From the NCBI GenBank assembly GCA_934555895.1, contig CAKTFH010000007.1, positions 1-64,000 of the forward strand: a stretch of DNA of 64,000 nucleotides, read 5' to 3'. Positions 9,335 through 20,353 of this stretch are shown one piece after another (position 1 is the stretch's first letter; each line of letters begins with the position of its first letter). A model generated the notes under the pieces. That model did no database searches, was not told where the DNA came from, and worked only from the letters and a program-made list of their open reading frames with translations. The position numbers and the translations under genes are program-made. This DNA comes from an uncultured Muribaculaceae bacterium. GTDB lineage: Bacteria > Bacteroidota > Bacteroidia > Bacteroidales > Muribaculaceae.

Positions 9335-12229
9335 ATGACAAAAAAGACCTCTACACACACCGACATATCAGCCGTTGCCCCGACAGAAACGACCGCCGCC
9401 CCTATGGGGCAGCGCCTCGATGTAATCGGGGCACGCGTGCACAATCTCAAGAACATCGATGTGAGCATCCCCCACGGAGCGCTCACCGTAATCACGGGCC
9501 TCAGCGGCAGCGGCAAGTCGTCGCTCGCCTTCGACACCATCTATGCCGAGGGTCAGCGCCGCTACATCGAGACCTTCTCGTCGTATGCCCGCAACATGCT
9601 CGGCAACATGGAGCGCCCCGATGTGGACAAGATATCGGGGCTCTCGCCGGTGATTGCCATCGAGCAGAAGACCATCAACCGCAACCCGAGGAGCACCATA
9701 GGCACCACAACCGAGGTCTACGACTTCCTGCGCCTGCTCTTTGCCCGCATAGGCGAGGCACGCAGCTACCTCTCGGGCGAGCCGATGGTGAAATACACCG
9801 AGGAGAAAATAGTGTCGATGATTCTCGACCGCTACAACGGCCACAAAGTGTATGTGCTCGCGCCGCTGGTGCATAACCGCAAGGGACACTACAAGGAGCT
9901 TTTCGAGCAGCTGACCAAAAAGGGATTCCTCCATGTGAGGGTCGACGGCGAACTGCGCGAGATAACCTACGGCATGAAGCTCGACCGTTACAAGAACCAC
10001 TCGATAGAGCTTGTGGTCGACAAGCTGAAGGTATCGGCCAAAGACGACAGCCGCCTGCGCGACTCGGTAGCCGCAGCCCTGCGTCAGGGCGGCAAGCAGA
10101 TGATGCTGTTCGACCTCGACACCGAGCAGGTGGCTCACTTCAGCCAGGAGCTCATGGACCCCACCACGGGCCTGAGTTACCGCGAGCCAGCGCCGCATAA
10201 CTTCTCGTTCAACTCGCCGCTTGGCGCATGCCCGCACTGCAAGGGCCTCGGCACGGTCAACATAGTCGACCGCGACAAGATAATCCCCGACCCGTCGCTG
10301 AGCATCCACGACGGCGCCATCGTGCCCCTGGGCAAATACAAAAACTCAATGATATTCTGGCAAGTGGCCGCCATTTGCGAGAAATACGGCTGCACCCTGC
10401 GCACACCGGTGAAAGACCTCCCCGAGGAGGCCATCACCGATATATTCGACGGCACGCCCGAGCGGCTGCAGATAAAGTCGGAGACACAGCAGATTTCCAA
10501 CTATTTTCTCTCCTACGAGGGACTTGTGAAATACATCGAGATGCAGCAGAGTGAGGATGCCGGCGCCGAAGCCCAGAAATGGAGCGGTAAATTCTACTCG
10601 CGGCTCGTGTGCCCGGAGTGCAACGGCGACCGCCTCAACAAAGAGGCCTTGCACTTCTTTGTCGACGGCAAGAACATAGCCGAGCTCTCGCGTCTCGACA
10701 TCTCCGAACTGCTGCAATGGTCGGAGACCGTGGAGAGCCGCCTCAACCAGCGCCAGCTCACCATAGGACGCGAGATACTCAAGGAAATCAGAAGCCGCCT
10801 GCGCTTCCTGGTGGATGTAGGTCTCGGATATCTGTCGCTCAACCGCAATTCAGCCACCCTCTCGGGCGGCGAGAGCCAGCGCATAAGGCTCGCCACACAG
10901 CTCGGCTCCGAGCTCGTGAACGTGCTCTACATCCTTGACGAACCGAGCATCGGACTGCACCAGAGCGACAACCGCCGCCTTATCGACTCGCTCGAGAAAC
11001 TGCGCGACGCACAGAACTCGATTATCGTGGTGGAGCATGACCGCGACATGATGCTCAATGCCGACTACATAGTCGACATCGGCCCCAAGGCCGGACGCAA
11101 AGGGGGCAACGTGGTGTTTGAAGGCACTCCCAAAGAGATGCTCTCCACCGACACCCTCACTGCTGGTTACCTCAGCCGAAAGCTCAACATAGATGTGCCC
11201 TCGGTGCGCCGCCCCGGCAACGGCAAGACCCTTGAGCTGCTTGGCTGCACGGGCCACAACCTCAAGGATGTGGACCTCAGCATTCCCCTGGGCACATTCA
11301 CATGCGTGTGCGGAGTGTCGGGCAGCGGCAAGTCATCGCTCATCAACGGCACCCTGCAGCCGGTGCTCTCCAACCTCTTCTACCGCTCCACCGACGAACC
11401 GCTCCCCTACCGCGAGTTGCGCGGCACCGACAACATCGACAAGATAGTGACCGTCGACCAGTCGCCCCTCGGGCGCTCGCCGCGCTCCAATCCGGCCACC
11501 TACACCGGAGTGTTCTCCGAAATCCGCAACCTCTTCGTAGGGCTTCCCGAGGCCCGTATCCGCGGCTATAAGCCGGGGCGATTCTCGTTCAACGTGTCGG
11601 GCGGCCGCTGCGAGGCCTGCAAAGGCAACGGCTACAAGACCATAGAGATGAACTTCCTGCCCGATGTGCTCGTGCCCTGCGAGGAGTGCTCAGGGCGCCG
11701 CTACAACCGCGAGACACTCGAGGTACGCTTCAAGGGCAAGTCGATAGCCGATGTGCTCGACATGACCATCAACCAGGCGGTGGAGTTCTTCGCCAATCAG
11801 CCCCGCATACTGCGCAAGCTCAAGATACTCCAGGAGATAGGTCTCGGCTATATCAAGCTCGGGCAGCCCAGTTCCACCCTGTCGGGCGGAGAGAACCAGC
11901 GCGTGAAGCTTGCCACCGAACTTGCCAAGCGCGACACCGGGCGCACACTGTTCCTGCTCGACGAGCCCACCACCGGATTGCATTTCGAGGACATCAAAGT
12001 GCTCCTCGCCGTGCTCAACCGCCTGGTGGAGAAAGGCAACACCGTGCTTGTGATAGAGCACAACCTCGATGTGGTGAAATGCGCCGACTACGTAATCGAC
12101 ATGGGCCCCGCCGGAGGCCGCGACGGCGGCCGCATCATCGCCACCGGCACCCCCGAGGCAGTGGCCGCCACCGACTCGCCCACCGCCCCCTTCCTCCGCG
12201 AGGAATTCTCCGCCTCCCCCGCCAGATAA
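9335..12229 (+). CDS. uvrA: excinuclease ABC subunit UvrA
   Basis: About 964 residues with the two-ABC architecture of UvrA, the damage-recognition ATPase of nucleotide excision repair. Walker A motifs [12 protein letters not shown] and [15 protein letters not shown] signatures [12 protein letters not shown] and [12 protein letters not shown], and zinc-finger cysteine pairs ([35 protein letters not shown]) are all intact. Two starts are possible: an ATG at 9293 overlapping the transglycosylase stop (ATGA) and the ATG at 9335. I prefer 9335 because the intervening peptide looks unlike UvrA. The 9293 start would mean translational coupling. A terminator follows at 12257-12305. Confidence 0.95.
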   Translation: MTKKTSTHTDISAVAPTETTAAPMGQRLDVIGARVHNLKNIDVSIPHGALTVITGLSGSGKSSLAFDTIYAEGQRRYIETFSSYARNMLGNMERPDVDKISGLSPVIAIEQKTINRNPRSTIGTTTEVYDFLRLLFARIGEARSYLSGEPMVKYTEEKIVSMILDRYNGHKVYVLAPLVHNRKGHYKELFEQLTKKGFLHVRVDGELREITYGMKLDRYKNHSIELVVDKLKVSAKDDSRLRDSVAAALRQGGKQMMLFDLDTEQVAHFSQELMDPTTGLSYREPAPHNFSFNSPLGACPHCKGLGTVNIVDRDKIIPDPSLSIHDGAIVPLGKYKNSMIFWQVAAICEKYGCTLRTPVKDLPEEAITDIFDGTPERLQIKSETQQISNYFLSYEGLVKYIEMQQSEDAGAEAQKWSGKFYSRLVCPECNGDRLNKEALHFFVDGKNIAELSRLDISELLQWSETVESRLNQRQLTIGREILKEIRSRLRFLVDVGLGYLSLNRNSATLSGGESQRIRLATQLGSELVNVLYILDEPSIGLHQSDNRRLIDSLEKLRDAQNSIIVVEHDRDMMLNADYIVDIGPKAGRKGGNVVFEGTPKEMLSTDTLTAGYLSRKLNIDVPSVRRPGNGKTLELLGCTGHNLKDVDLSIPLGTFTCVCGVSGSGKSSLINGTLQPVLSNLFYRSTDEPLPYRELRGTDNIDKIVTVDQSPLGRSPRSNPATYTGVFSEIRNLFVGLPEARIRGYKPGRFSFNVSGGRCEACKGNGYKTIEMNFLPDVLVPCEECSGRRYNRETLEVRFKGKSIADVLDMTINQAVEFFANQPRILRKLKILQEIGLGYIKLGQPSSTLSGGENQRVKLATELAKRDTGRTLFLLDEPTTGLHFEDIKVLLAVLNRLVEKGNTVLVIEHNLDVVKCADYVIDMGPAGGRDGGRIIATGTPEAVAATDSPTAPFLREEFSASPAR

Positions 12230-12256
12230 ACAACTTTAGCGCACAAATACAAAACA

Positions 12257-12305
12257 AAGAGACTGCGACAGCTGTGGGTGACACAGGGGCCGCAGTCTCT
12301 TGGTT
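12257..12305 (+). terminator. terminator of uvrA
   Basis: AAGAGACTGCG (12257-12267) pairs perfectly with CGCAGTCTCTT (12291-12301), followed by GGTTTT. Its arms share GAGACTG/CAGTCTC with the stem at 48-76. Confidence 0.8.
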
Positions 12306-12347
12306 TTGGGAGGTATCTGTTATCTATGAATCAGATGGACCTATGAA

Positions 12348-12641
12348 TCAGATGGACTTCTCGACGGTCCACACGAAGGCGCGGAGCCCCAGAAGGGGCT
12401 TGGAGAGGTCGAGATCGTGCAGACGGTCAAGCAGTGAGTCTACCTGGTTGTCTTCCACCATGGCGATGATTGCCTGGGCCAGCGAGGGCCACGCATGGGT
12501 GCCGTAGTGGGGCTCTCCTGTCTTGGAACCGCGCCCCTGCACCTGCCCGAAGGCCGTGAAGCCACGGCAGTTTGAACGGGTGAGCAGATCGATGATTTTC
12601 TCGTGATGTGCCTGGTCGTAGGCTATGAATATGGCTTTCAT
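12348..12641 (-). CDS. PG0541-like, P-II-like transporter-associated protein
   Basis: A 97-residue cytosolic protein (MKAIFIAYDQAHHEKIIDLL ... GFTAFGQVQGRGSKTGEPHYG). The pattern, a short ferredoxin-like fold with a glycine-rich loop, resembles P-II-type small proteins that in Bacteroidota sit at the end of RND efflux operons (PG0541 family). It lies 12 bases after the RND pump gene, so it is the last gene of the efflux operon. A regulatory or sensing role for the pump is inferred from position only. Confidence 0.7.
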   Translation of the reverse strand: MKAIFIAYDQAHHEKIIDLLTRSNCRGFTAFGQVQGRGSKTGEPHYGTHAWPSLAQAIIAMVEDNQVDSLLDRLHDLDLSKPLLGLRAFVWTVEKSI

Positions 12642-12653
12642 TTGTAGGCTTGA

Positions 12654-15600
12654 TTAGAGGTCGGCTGAAGAAGTGGATTTCTTGGTGAGTGCGGCACGGA
12701 GCTTGCGGCGCACGCGCTTCACGCCGTTGCCGGCAAACACGCAGTAGAGCACTGGCACGAAGAGCAGGGTGAGGATGGTGGAGAATGTGAGACCGCCGAT
12801 CACGGCCACACCCATGGGTCGCCAGAGCTCGGCGCCCTGACCGGTACCCACCGCCATAGGCACCATGCCGAGGATGGTGGTGAGGGTGGTCATGACCACA
12901 GGACGCAGACGCGAGCGGCCGCCGTCGATCACGGCGCGGCGTATGCTGAGGCCACGCTCGCGATTGAGCGAGATGTAGTCGATGAGCACGATACCGTTCT
13001 TCACCACGATACCGATAAGCATGATGGCGCCGATCATACTCATCACATTCAGCGTGTGGCCGGTGAGCCAGAGGATGAGGAACACGCCCGAGAACGCGAA
13101 GAGCAAAGAGGTCATGATGATGCCGGGATAGGTGAGCGACTCGAACTGCGCGGCCATCACTATGTAGACCAGAAGCACGATGAGCACTCCGAGCATGAGG
13201 AGGTCGGAGAAGGAGTCCTGCTGGTCCTCATAGGAGCCGGCAATCTGTATCGAGATGCCCGAGGGGAGGCTGAGCGAATCGATTTCGGCCTGTGCGTCGG
13301 TCACTACCTGCGACAGAGGCACGCCGTCGACCACGGCCGATACAGTGATTACGCGCTCGCGGTCCTTACGCTCTATGGTAGGCGGAGTGAAGCGCTCCAC
13401 CACTGTGCCGAGCTCCTTGAGGCGCACGCCCTTGCCGGTGTTGGTGTAGATCACGATATTCTCGATATCGGATATGCTGGTGCGGTGCTCCGGGGCATAC
13501 ATCACCTTGATGTCGTATTCCTCGCCGTCCTCGCGGAACTGCGATGCGGTGGAACCATTGATGCGGTTGCGCAGGTAGTAAGCTGCGGTCTGGAGACTGA
13601 TGCCGTAGAACGACAGTTTCTCGCGGTCGAAATCCACCTGATATTCCGGCTGGTAGTCGGAACGCGAGATGGTCACATCGGCCGTACCGTTGATGCCGCG
13701 AAGTATTTGCTCGAGGTCGCGGGCCACCTTGTCGGTCTCGTCGAAATCGTAACCATAAATCTCGAAATCGACGGTCGACTGACCACCCATGCCGGCTCCT
13801 CGTCCGCCGCCCACATTCACCTGGGCTTTTTTGAATTCGGGAAAATCCTCGTTGATGTCGGCACGCATGTCGTCAGCGATATCACTGATGGAGCGCTTGC
13901 GGTCGCCCGGGTCCGACAGACGGATATTCATCGATATGATGTGGGGGCCGTTGTCGCTTAGCGACGCGAAAGTGTTGTCGCTCGAAGCCGGACCAACGGT
14001 GTAGCTCATGGTCTGGATTTCCGGATATTTGGAACTCCATACGCTGTCGAGGCGAGCCATGGAGGCCTCGGCCTCCTCTACTCTCGACCCGATGGGGAGC
14101 TCTAGATTCACGCCGATGCGGGCGTTGTCCTGTGTGGGGAAGAACTCGGTGCCCACGAACTGCATCAGGAATATCGAACCCACGAAGATGCCCAGACACA
14201 CCAGTATAGTGGTACCGCGATGGGTGACCACCTTGCCGAGCAGACGGGCATAGGCGGCATCGAAGGCATCGAGGCCCTTCTCGATATGCGAATAAAAGTT
14301 CTTCTTGGTGTTGCGCGGACGCAGACGCAGCCACTGGCTGCAGAGCATCGGGGTGAGCGAGAGAGCGCAGGTGGTGGAGATAATCATCATGATGGTGACC
14401 ATCCAGCCCAGTTGACGGAAGAGCACGCCGGTCATGCCGGTGACGAGTGTCAGCGGGAAGAACACCGCGATAAGCGTGAGTGTGGAGGCGATAACTGACA
14501 CGGCCACCTCGTTGGTGCCGTGCACGGCGGCCTGCCTCGGGTCGGCACCTCGCTCTATGTGGGTTGTCACATTCTCAAGCACCACTATGGCATCGTCGAC
14601 CACCATACCGATTGATATGGAGAGGGCCGACAGCGACACAATGTTGAGCGTGTTGCCAGTGGCATAAAGATAGATGAACGACGCGATGAGCGACACAGGA
14701 ATGGTGATGACGATAATCATGGTGGCACGCCAACGTCCGAGGAACAAGAACACCACTATCATCACGAACAGAAGGGCATACATCACAGTCTCCACCAGCG
14801 AGTCGATGGTGTTGCGGATGTTGTCGGAAGTATCGACCACCACGCCTATCTTGATGTCGGACGGGAGGTTTTTCTGAAGTTGTGGAAGCATAGCCTGCAC
14901 CTTTTCGGAAATCTGCACCGAGTTGGCGCCCGACTGCTTCTGAATGACGATAATCGCACCCTCCTCGCCGTCTATATAGGAGTGCTGGGTGCGTTCCTCG
15001 AGGCTGTCTTCCACACGGGCCACATCACTGAGATAGACGGTGCGCCCCTCGTAGGTGCCCACGGGAATGATGCGAAGCTGGTCGGTGTCGTCGAACTCGC
15101 CCTGCACTCGCATTGCGTATGTGTTCGAACCGATATCAAACGAGCCGCCGGGCACGTTGCGGTTCTCAGCGCCTATCACGCTTGCAATCTGCTCCACCGA
15201 AAGATTATAGGCCTCGAGACGGGTGGGGTCGACATACACGTGAATCTCACGTTTGGGGGCACCGGAAATCGACACGGAACCCACGCCGTCGACACGTGCC
15301 AGAGGATTGGCCACGTTGTCGTCGAGAATCTTGTATAGTCCCGCCATACTCTCCTTGGCCTGTACCGAGAGGATACAGATAGGAATCATGTCGGTGGAGA
15401 ACTTGAAGATGATGGGGTTCTCGGCATCGTCAGGGAGAGTGGACTTGACCATGTCGAGCTTGTCGCGCACATCGTTGGTGAGCACATCGATGTCGTAGCC
15501 GTACTCGAACTCGAGGGTTATGACCGCTGTGTTCTCGCGCGAGGTGGATGTGATATGCTTGAGGTGCTCCACGGAGTTGAGAGTGTTCTCAAGGGGCTTG

Positions 15601-15791
15601 GTCACGTTCTGCTCTATATCCTTGGCGCTCGCGCCCGGATACATCGTAATCACCATCAGAGTGTTGGTATCTATATCGGGGTAGAGGTCGATAGGGAGCT
15701 TCGTGAGTGAGAAAAGGCCGAGGATGATTACCGTCAGGAAGCTGAGGGTAGTCATGATGGGGCGTTTTACCGCCGAACTGTATAGGCTCAT
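12654..15791 (-). CDS. RND efflux pump permease (AcrB/HAE1-like)
   Basis: A 1045-residue inner-membrane pump of the resistance-nodulation-division superfamily. It has the duplicated architecture: a first transmembrane helix ([19 protein letters not shown]), a large periplasmic loop, then a helix bundle carrying the paired aspartates in [16 protein letters not shown] (proton relay, TM4). The second half repeats this with [16 protein letters not shown]. It exports lipophilic compounds using the proton gradient, together with the adaptor (35 bases upstream) and the TolC-like channel. The substrate cannot be predicted. The order TolC-adaptor-pump is normal for Bacteroidota. No dedicated regulator is adjacent. 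Confidence 0.93.
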   Translation of the reverse strand: MSLYSSAVKRPIMTTLSFLTVIILGLFSLTKLPIDLYPDIDTNTLMVITMYPGASAKDIEQNVTKPLENTLNSVEHLKHITSTSRENTAVITLEFEYGYDIDVLTNDVRDKLDMVKSTLPDDAENPIIFKFSTDMIPICILSVQAKESMAGLYKILDDNVANPLARVDGVGSVSISGAPKREIHVYVDPTRLEAYNLSVEQIASVIGAENRNVPGGSFDIGSNTYAMRVQGEFDDTDQLRIIPVGTYEGRTVYLSDVARVEDSLEERTQHSYIDGEEGAIIVIQKQSGANSVQISEKVQAMLPQLQKNLPSDIKIGVVVDTSDNIRNTIDSLVETVMYALLFVMIVVFLFLGRWRATMIIVITIPVSLIASFIYLYATGNTLNIVSLSALSISIGMVVDDAIVVLENVTTHIERGADPRQAAVHGTNEVAVSVIASTLTLIAVFFPLTLVTGMTGVLFRQLGWMVTIMMIISTTCALSLTPMLCSQWLRLRPRNTKKNFYSHIEKGLDAFDAAYARLLGKVVTHRGTTILVCLGIFVGSIFLMQFVGTEFFPTQDNARIGVNLELPIGSRVEEAEASMARLDSVWSSKYPEIQTMSYTVGPASSDNTFASLSDNGPHIISMNIRLSDPGDRKRSISDIADDMRADINEDFPEFKKAQVNVGGGRGAGMGGQSTVDFEIYGYDFDETDKVARDLEQILRGINGTADVTISRSDYQPEYQVDFDREKLSFYGISLQTAAYYLRNRINGSTASQFREDGEEYDIKVMYAPEHRTSISDIENIVIYTNTGKGVRLKELGTVVERFTPPTIERKDRERVITVSAVVDGVPLSQVVTDAQAEIDSLSLPSGISIQIAGSYEDQQDSFSDLLMLGVLIVLLVYIVMAAQFESLTYPGIIMTSLLFAFSGVFLILWLTGHTLNVMSMIGAIMLIGIVVKNGIVLIDYISLNRERGLSIRRAVIDGGRSRLRPVVMTTLTTILGMVPMAVGTGQGAELWRPMGVAVIGGLTFSTILTLLFVPVLYCVFAGNGVKRVRRKLRAALTKKSTSSADL

Positions 15792-15826
15792 CTTATTGCT
15801 TTATGGCTTGTGTGATGAAACATATA

Positions 15827-16942
15827 TTAAAGGCTGTCGGCTGCAACTGTGGTCTTGGCGGCGGGAGCTGCACTGCCGGCGAGCTGCACCTTGGCACCGT
15901 TGGCGAGGCGGTTCTGACCTTTCACCACCACCTGCGAACCCGATTCCACGCCTGAGACAAGCTCATATGTATCGCCGAGGCGCTGGCCGAGCTGCACCTT
16001 GGTGAAGCTCACCGTGTTGTCGGCGGGATTGAACACATACACATAATGGTCGCCCGAACCGGTCTGCTTCACTACAGCCTTATCTGGCACAACCACGTGG
16101 TCGGCCTGGCCGAGGTTAAGGGTCACACGGCCGAACATACCGGGCATGATGCGCGAGTCGGAGTTGGGCACCGAGATTTCCACACCGAATGTGCGGCTCT
16201 GGGTATCGATGGTCGGCATCACTGTGGTGACCTTGCCCTGGAACATTTCGTCGCCGTAGGTGTCAAATCTCACCTCGGCAGGCATCCCTTTATGGATGTG
16301 TGGCACATCGCTCTCAGAGGCATTGATGACCACCTTCACAGGCTGAGTGCGTCCGATGGTGAGCACAGGCATATTGCCTGTCATATCGCCCGGATCGTAG
16401 TTGCGCTTTGTCACTACGCCTGCAATGGGCGAGGTGAGCACGGTGTTCTCACGGGCGTTGCGCAGAGTACGCTCGGCCTGAGCAAGAGAGTTCTTGGCAT
16501 TCACCAACTGTATCTCCATCTGGTCGACCTGTTGCTGTGTGCCCCCGCCAATGGCGAGTAGCTGCACGGCGCGGTCGTAGTTGAGCTGCACATTGTTGAG
16601 GTTGGCACGGGCGTTGTCAACCTGTGTCTCGTAGGCGAAGGTGTTCACATCGTCGAGTTCCACAAGCTTCTGGCCTTTTGAAACCTGCTGGCCCTCGTCT
16701 ACAAGGATGTTCTTGATGCGGTTGGGCATCGAACTTGAAATGTTGTTGATGATTTCAGGCTCGGCCGAAGCGGTATATACTCCGGTCTGGTTCACAATCT
16801 GGCTTGTAACGGTGGCCACTTCCACAACGGGCAGTTTCTCGGCCTTTGCCGAATCGCTGTCATCCTTGCCACTGCCCGAGCAGGCGGCGGTCAGAGCGCC
16901 AAGCAGCGCGAGGCAACCGAGTTGGTATATTCTGATATTCAT
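15827..16942 (-). CDS. RND efflux periplasmic adaptor (lipoprotein)
   Basis: A 371-residue membrane fusion protein. The signal peptide ends in a lipobox (LTAACSGSG), so it is probably anchored to the inner membrane by lipid. Barrel-sandwich (lipoyl) halves flank a coiled-coil hairpin (VDNARANLNNVQLNYDRAVQLL ... QQQVDQMEIQLVNAKNSLAQAERTL, about 80-150), followed by beta-barrel segments. It bridges the RND pump and the TolC-like channel of the same operon. The last residues (AAPAAKTTVAADSL) are low-complexity. Confidence 0.92.
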   Translation of the reverse strand: MNIRIYQLGCLALLGALTAACSGSGKDDSDSAKAEKLPVVEVATVTSQIVNQTGVYTASAEPEIINNISSSMPNRIKNILVDEGQQVSKGQKLVELDDVNTFAYETQVDNARANLNNVQLNYDRAVQLLAIGGGTQQQVDQMEIQLVNAKNSLAQAERTLRNARENTVLTSPIAGVVTKRNYDPGDMTGNMPVLTIGRTQPVKVVINASESDVPHIHKGMPAEVRFDTYGDEMFQGKVTTVMPTIDTQSRTFGVEISVPNSDSRIMPGMFGRVTLNLGQADHVVVPDKAVVKQTGSGDHYVYVFNPADNTVSFTKVQLGQRLGDTYELVSGVESGSQVVVKGQNRLANGAKVQLAGSAAPAAKTTVAADSL

Positions 16943-16957
16943 AGTGTGTAATGTTTT

Positions 16958-18316
16958 TTATCGTGATGTGGGAATGCCGAGCGCATCCTCGCGGCCCAGC
17001 AGAGTGTCGAGCTCGGAGGTCGACACGAGATAGTTGTAGATGGCCTGGAAATAGGCGAGCTGCGCCTGTGTGTTGGCAAGCTCGCTGTCGCGCAGGTTGA
17101 GATATGTGGCGGCGCCTATCTCGAAGCTCTTCTGCATTATCTCATATGCCTTGGCCGCCTGGCGCACGCCCTGCTCGCTACTTTCGATCTGGCGCACCTG
17201 CTTGTTGATGTTGTCGAGCGCAAGGTCGACCTGCATGTTGAGGTTATTGACCAGGTTCTCACGCTGAAACTCCATCTCCTGCACCTGCAGTTTGGCCTGT
17301 TTCACGGCGCTACGGCGTCCGAGGCCGTTGAATATAGGCACCTGAAGCACCAGGGCCACATTGCTGTAGGGATTGAAAATCTGGTTTTTGAGGGCATTTC
17401 CGCTGCTCATGGCATTCCAGTTGAGATTGTAGCTCGCCGCAAGCGTGGGAATCCAGGCGAACTTACGCATGGTGAGTGTCTTGCGCAGAGTCTCGGTCTG
17501 AATGTCGAGAGTGCGGAGCGATGTGTTTCGGTCGAGCGAGCGTCCGGCGCCGAGCGAGTAGCCATACATCTCACTTTTCATATCTGCAAGAGCCACCGAC
17601 GGCATCACTGCCACCTCGTTGTCGATGCCCATAAGCATCTTGAGCTGGAGCGAGCACTGGCGCACCGAGATGTCGGCCTGCAACAGTTCGGGCTCGATGT
17701 TCGATACCTGAACCGAACTTCTCAGCACATCATATTCCGAAGCGGTGCCGTTGTCGAACTGGCCGGCATACATGTCGGCATTCATTTTGGCTATTTCATA
17801 ATTCTGCCTGATTACATCGCGCGAGGCCACGGCGAGCATCAGGGCGTAATAGGCCTTGTTGATGTTGTTCACCAGGTCGAGACGCGAGGCACGCGCCTCC
17901 TCGAGACTGGCGAGAATCTGTGTGTCGCTTATCTGAATCGACTTCCACAGAGCGGCGTTGACCAGCGGCATGGAAGCCGAGAAACCGAAGTTCCAGTTGT
18001 TGTCGGTACCCATCTTGAACTGCTGGGTGTGTCCGCCCATGTTCATCGAAATGGTCTGCAGCTTGATGGTGCGCTGAAAAGAGCCCTGGAAATCGATGTT
18101 TGGGAAAAGATTGGCGAGCACCTCGCGCTTGGAATAGTCCATGCGCTTGACCTCGAGGTCGGCAATACGGATGGTGGGATTATCCTGAAGGGCAATCTCC
18201 ACGCACTCGTTGCGCGACAGGCGCAGCGTGTCACCGGAAACCACCGCAGCTCCGGCTGTGAAAGCCGACACCGCAAGAGTGACCGAGACCGCTATGAGTC
18301 GGGATAAGACAGTCAT
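16958..18316 (-). CDS. TolC-like outer-membrane efflux channel
   Basis: A 452-residue protein starting MTVLSRLIAVSVTLAVSAF with a signal peptide. It has the two-fold OEP repeat of long helices (DLEVKRMDYSKREVLANLFPN; VNNLNMQVDLALDNINKQV; a C-terminal helix with YLNLRDSELANTQAQLAYFQ) typical of TolC-family proteins. I prefer this start to the upstream ATG at 18367 because the signal peptide begins here. It is the first gene of the efflux operon, read from a promoter at 18440-18470. The adaptor gene follows 15 bases later. Confidence 0.92.
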   Translation of the reverse strand: MTVLSRLIAVSVTLAVSAFTAGAAVVSGDTLRLSRNECVEIALQDNPTIRIADLEVKRMDYSKREVLANLFPNIDFQGSFQRTIKLQTISMNMGGHTQQFKMGTDNNWNFGFSASMPLVNAALWKSIQISDTQILASLEEARASRLDLVNNINKAYYALMLAVASRDVIRQNYEIAKMNADMYAGQFDNGTASEYDVLRSSVQVSNIEPELLQADISVRQCSLQLKMLMGIDNEVAVMPSVALADMKSEMYGYSLGAGRSLDRNTSLRTLDIQTETLRKTLTMRKFAWIPTLAASYNLNWNAMSSGNALKNQIFNPYSNVALVLQVPIFNGLGRRSAVKQAKLQVQEMEFQRENLVNNLNMQVDLALDNINKQVRQIESSEQGVRQAAKAYEIMQKSFEIGAATYLNLRDSELANTQAQLAYFQAIYNYLVSTSELDTLLGREDALGIPTSR

Positions 18317-18439
18317 GTGTGTGATAATGATATTTGACAAAATAATCGTTTTCAAATATAGTGGCAATCTTCAAAACATCAGTGTAATCAGCCCATAATA
18401 TGGTTTATATATTAAGGTGAATGCCACACTACAAAGGTG

Positions 18440-18470
18440 CAAAATTAGCCATAAATAATGAAAGCACAAA
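18440..18470 (-). promoter_or_regulatory. promoter of the efflux operon
   Basis: Read on the minus strand: -33 TTTG (complement of 18467-18470) and -7 TAATTTTG (complement of 18440-18447), spacing 19 bases. The predicted leader before the TolC-like gene is about 115 bases. Confidence 0.75.
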
Positions 18471-18647
18471 CAGTCTCCGAGTACAATAGTCTCCCGCACA
18501 GCCAATCTACCCAAATATTCCCGTTTTACAGCCTTTCTTACCAATAATATTACCCGGGTTGTATATTTTGATATTCATCAGGCGCATTCCGCATTCACAA
18601 GCTACAAGCCATGTGCATTGTTTTTTCGGGATTAGAAAAAAAATGCG

Positions 18648-18655
18648 TATCTTTG
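18648..18655 (+). promoter_or_regulatory. -7 box of glyS
   Basis: TATCTTTG fits TAnnTTTG. The -33 position has only a T-rich run, so the promoter is partial. Confidence 0.55.
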
Positions 18656-18718
18656 CGCACAACTATACATGTGCAAACAACAAAACGAAATTATAGCAAT
18701 TAAACCGATAATACAGCA

Positions 18719-20263
18719 ATGGCACAACAGGAAGATGTGTTTAAGAAAATAGTGTCGCATGCCAAGGAATATGGCTTCGTATTTCCCTCAAGCGAAATCT
18801 ACGACGGACTGTCGGCCGTATACGACTACGGTCAGAACGGTGTGGAACTCAAGAACAATATCAAGCGCTACTGGTGGGAAGCCATGACGCTGCTCCACGA
18901 GAACATCGTAGGCATCGACTCGGCCATATTCATGCACCCAACCATCTGGAAGGCTTCGGGTCACGTGGACGCTTTCAACGACCCTCTGATCGACAACCGC
19001 GACTCAAAGAAGCGCTACCGCGCCGATGTGCTCATCGAGGAGCAGATTGCAAAATACGACGATAAAATTGAAAAAGAGGTGGCAAAAGCCGCCAAACGCT
19101 TTGGCGAAAGCTTCGACGAGGCTCTTTTCCGCGAGACCAATCCCCGCGTGGCCGAGACCAAAGCCAAACGCGACGCACTGCATCAGCGCTTCTCCGATGC
19201 CATGAACGCCAACGACCTCGATGGTCTGCGCCAGATCATAATCGACGAGGAGATTGTGGACCCCATCAGCGGCACCAAGAACTGGACCGATGTGCGCCAG
19301 TTCAACCTGATGTTCAAGACTGAGATGGGCTCTACTGCCGACGGATCGATGACAGTGTTCCTGCGTCCCGAGACCGCTCAGGGTATCTTCGTGAACTACC
19401 TCAACGTACAGAAAACCGGTCGCATGCGCATCCCATTCGGTATCGCGCAGATAGGCAAGGCCTTCCGCAACGAAATCGTTGCACGCCAGTTCATCTTCCG
19501 CATGCGTGAGTTCGAGCAGATGGAAATGCAGTTCTTCGTGCGCCCCGGCACCGAGATGGAGTGGTTCAAGAACTGGAAGGAGACCCGTCTGCGCTGGCAT
19601 AAGGCCCTTGGTCTGGGCGACGACAAATACCGCTTCCATGACCACGAGAAGCTCGCCCATTATGCCAACGCCGCCACCGACATCGAGTTCCGCATGCCAT
19701 TCGGCTTCAAGGAAGTGGAGGGCATCCACTCTCGCACCGATTTCGACCTCTCGCAGCACGAGAAATTCTCAGGCAAAAAGATACAGTATTTCGACCCCGA
19801 ACTCAACGAGAGCTACACTCCCTATGTAATCGAAACCTCGATTGGCGTGGACCGCATGTTCCTTTCGGTACTCTGCTCAGCCTATGAAGAGCAGGCTCTC
19901 GAAGGAGGCGACACCCGCGTGGTGCTACATTTGCCCGAGGCACTGGCTCCGGTGAAATGCGCCGTGATGCCGCTCGTGCGTAAGGACGGTCTGCCCGAGA
20001 AGGCCCGCGAGATTGTGGCTGACCTCAAATTCGACTTCAACACCCACTACGAGGAGAAAGACTCAATCGGCAAGCGCTACCGCCGTCAGGATGCCATAGG
20101 CACACCTTTCTGCATTACCGTCGACCACCAGACTCTGGAAGACAATACCGTGACACTGCGCGAACGTGACTCCATGGTACAGAAACGTGTGGCCATCGCC
20201 GACCTCCACACCCTCATCCATGACCGCGTAAGCCTAAACTCCCTGCTCCGCAAGCTAGGTTAA
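18719..20263 (+). CDS. glyS: glycine--tRNA ligase (single-chain, dimeric type)
   Basis: A 514-residue class II aminoacyl-tRNA synthetase of the eukaryote/archaeal-like alpha2 type. The N-terminus has EYGFVFPSSEIYDGLSAVYDYG, typical of the family. Motif 2 appears as FRNEIVARQFIFRMREFEQ and motif 3 as PYVIETSIGVDRMFLSVL. The C-terminal anticodon-binding domain (about 400-514) includes VKCAVMPLVRKDGLPEKA. It charges tRNA-Gly with glycine. Standalone gene with its own -7 box at 18648. Confidence 0.96.
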   Translation: MAQQEDVFKKIVSHAKEYGFVFPSSEIYDGLSAVYDYGQNGVELKNNIKRYWWEAMTLLHENIVGIDSAIFMHPTIWKASGHVDAFNDPLIDNRDSKKRYRADVLIEEQIAKYDDKIEKEVAKAAKRFGESFDEALFRETNPRVAETKAKRDALHQRFSDAMNANDLDGLRQIIIDEEIVDPISGTKNWTDVRQFNLMFKTEMGSTADGSMTVFLRPETAQGIFVNYLNVQKTGRMRIPFGIAQIGKAFRNEIVARQFIFRMREFEQMEMQFFVRPGTEMEWFKNWKETRLRWHKALGLGDDKYRFHDHEKLAHYANAATDIEFRMPFGFKEVEGIHSRTDFDLSQHEKFSGKKIQYFDPELNESYTPYVIETSIGVDRMFLSVLCSAYEEQALEGGDTRVVLHLPEALAPVKCAVMPLVRKDGLPEKAREIVADLKFDFNTHYEEKDSIGKRYRRQDAIGTPFCITVDHQTLEDNTVTLRERDSMVQKRVAIADLHTLIHDRVSLNSLLRKLG

Positions 20264-20277
20264 ACATCAATCTAACT

Positions 20278-20330
20278 GTTCAAAATTGTTTATTTAATAG
20301 TAACCGATTATCTCATTTATAATTTTGAAC
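20278..20330. promoter_or_regulatory. inverted repeat overlapping the lemA -7 box
   Basis: GTTCAAAATT (20278-20287) and AATTTTGAAC (20321-20330) are a perfect 10-base inverted repeat. The right arm overlaps a -7 box TAATTTTG (20320-20327) that would drive the lemA-FKBP pair. It could be an operator or simply the glyS terminator stem. Confidence 0.4.
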
Positions 20331-20353
20331 GGTCACTTAACACAGACAGAATA

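Larger units (their letters stand above)
18317..18718. other. divergent promoter region between efflux operon and glyS
   Basis: No gene is supported. It carries the minus-strand promoter at 18440-18470 and the glyS -7 box at 18648-18655. The intervening AT-rich DNA shows no repeat I can recognise. Confidence 0.6.

Noticed and set aside
13056..13961. 301-codon plus-strand frame inside the RND pump gene
   Set aside because: Antisense to a clearly conserved transporter, with His/Gly/Val-rich composition typical of reversed coding sequence.
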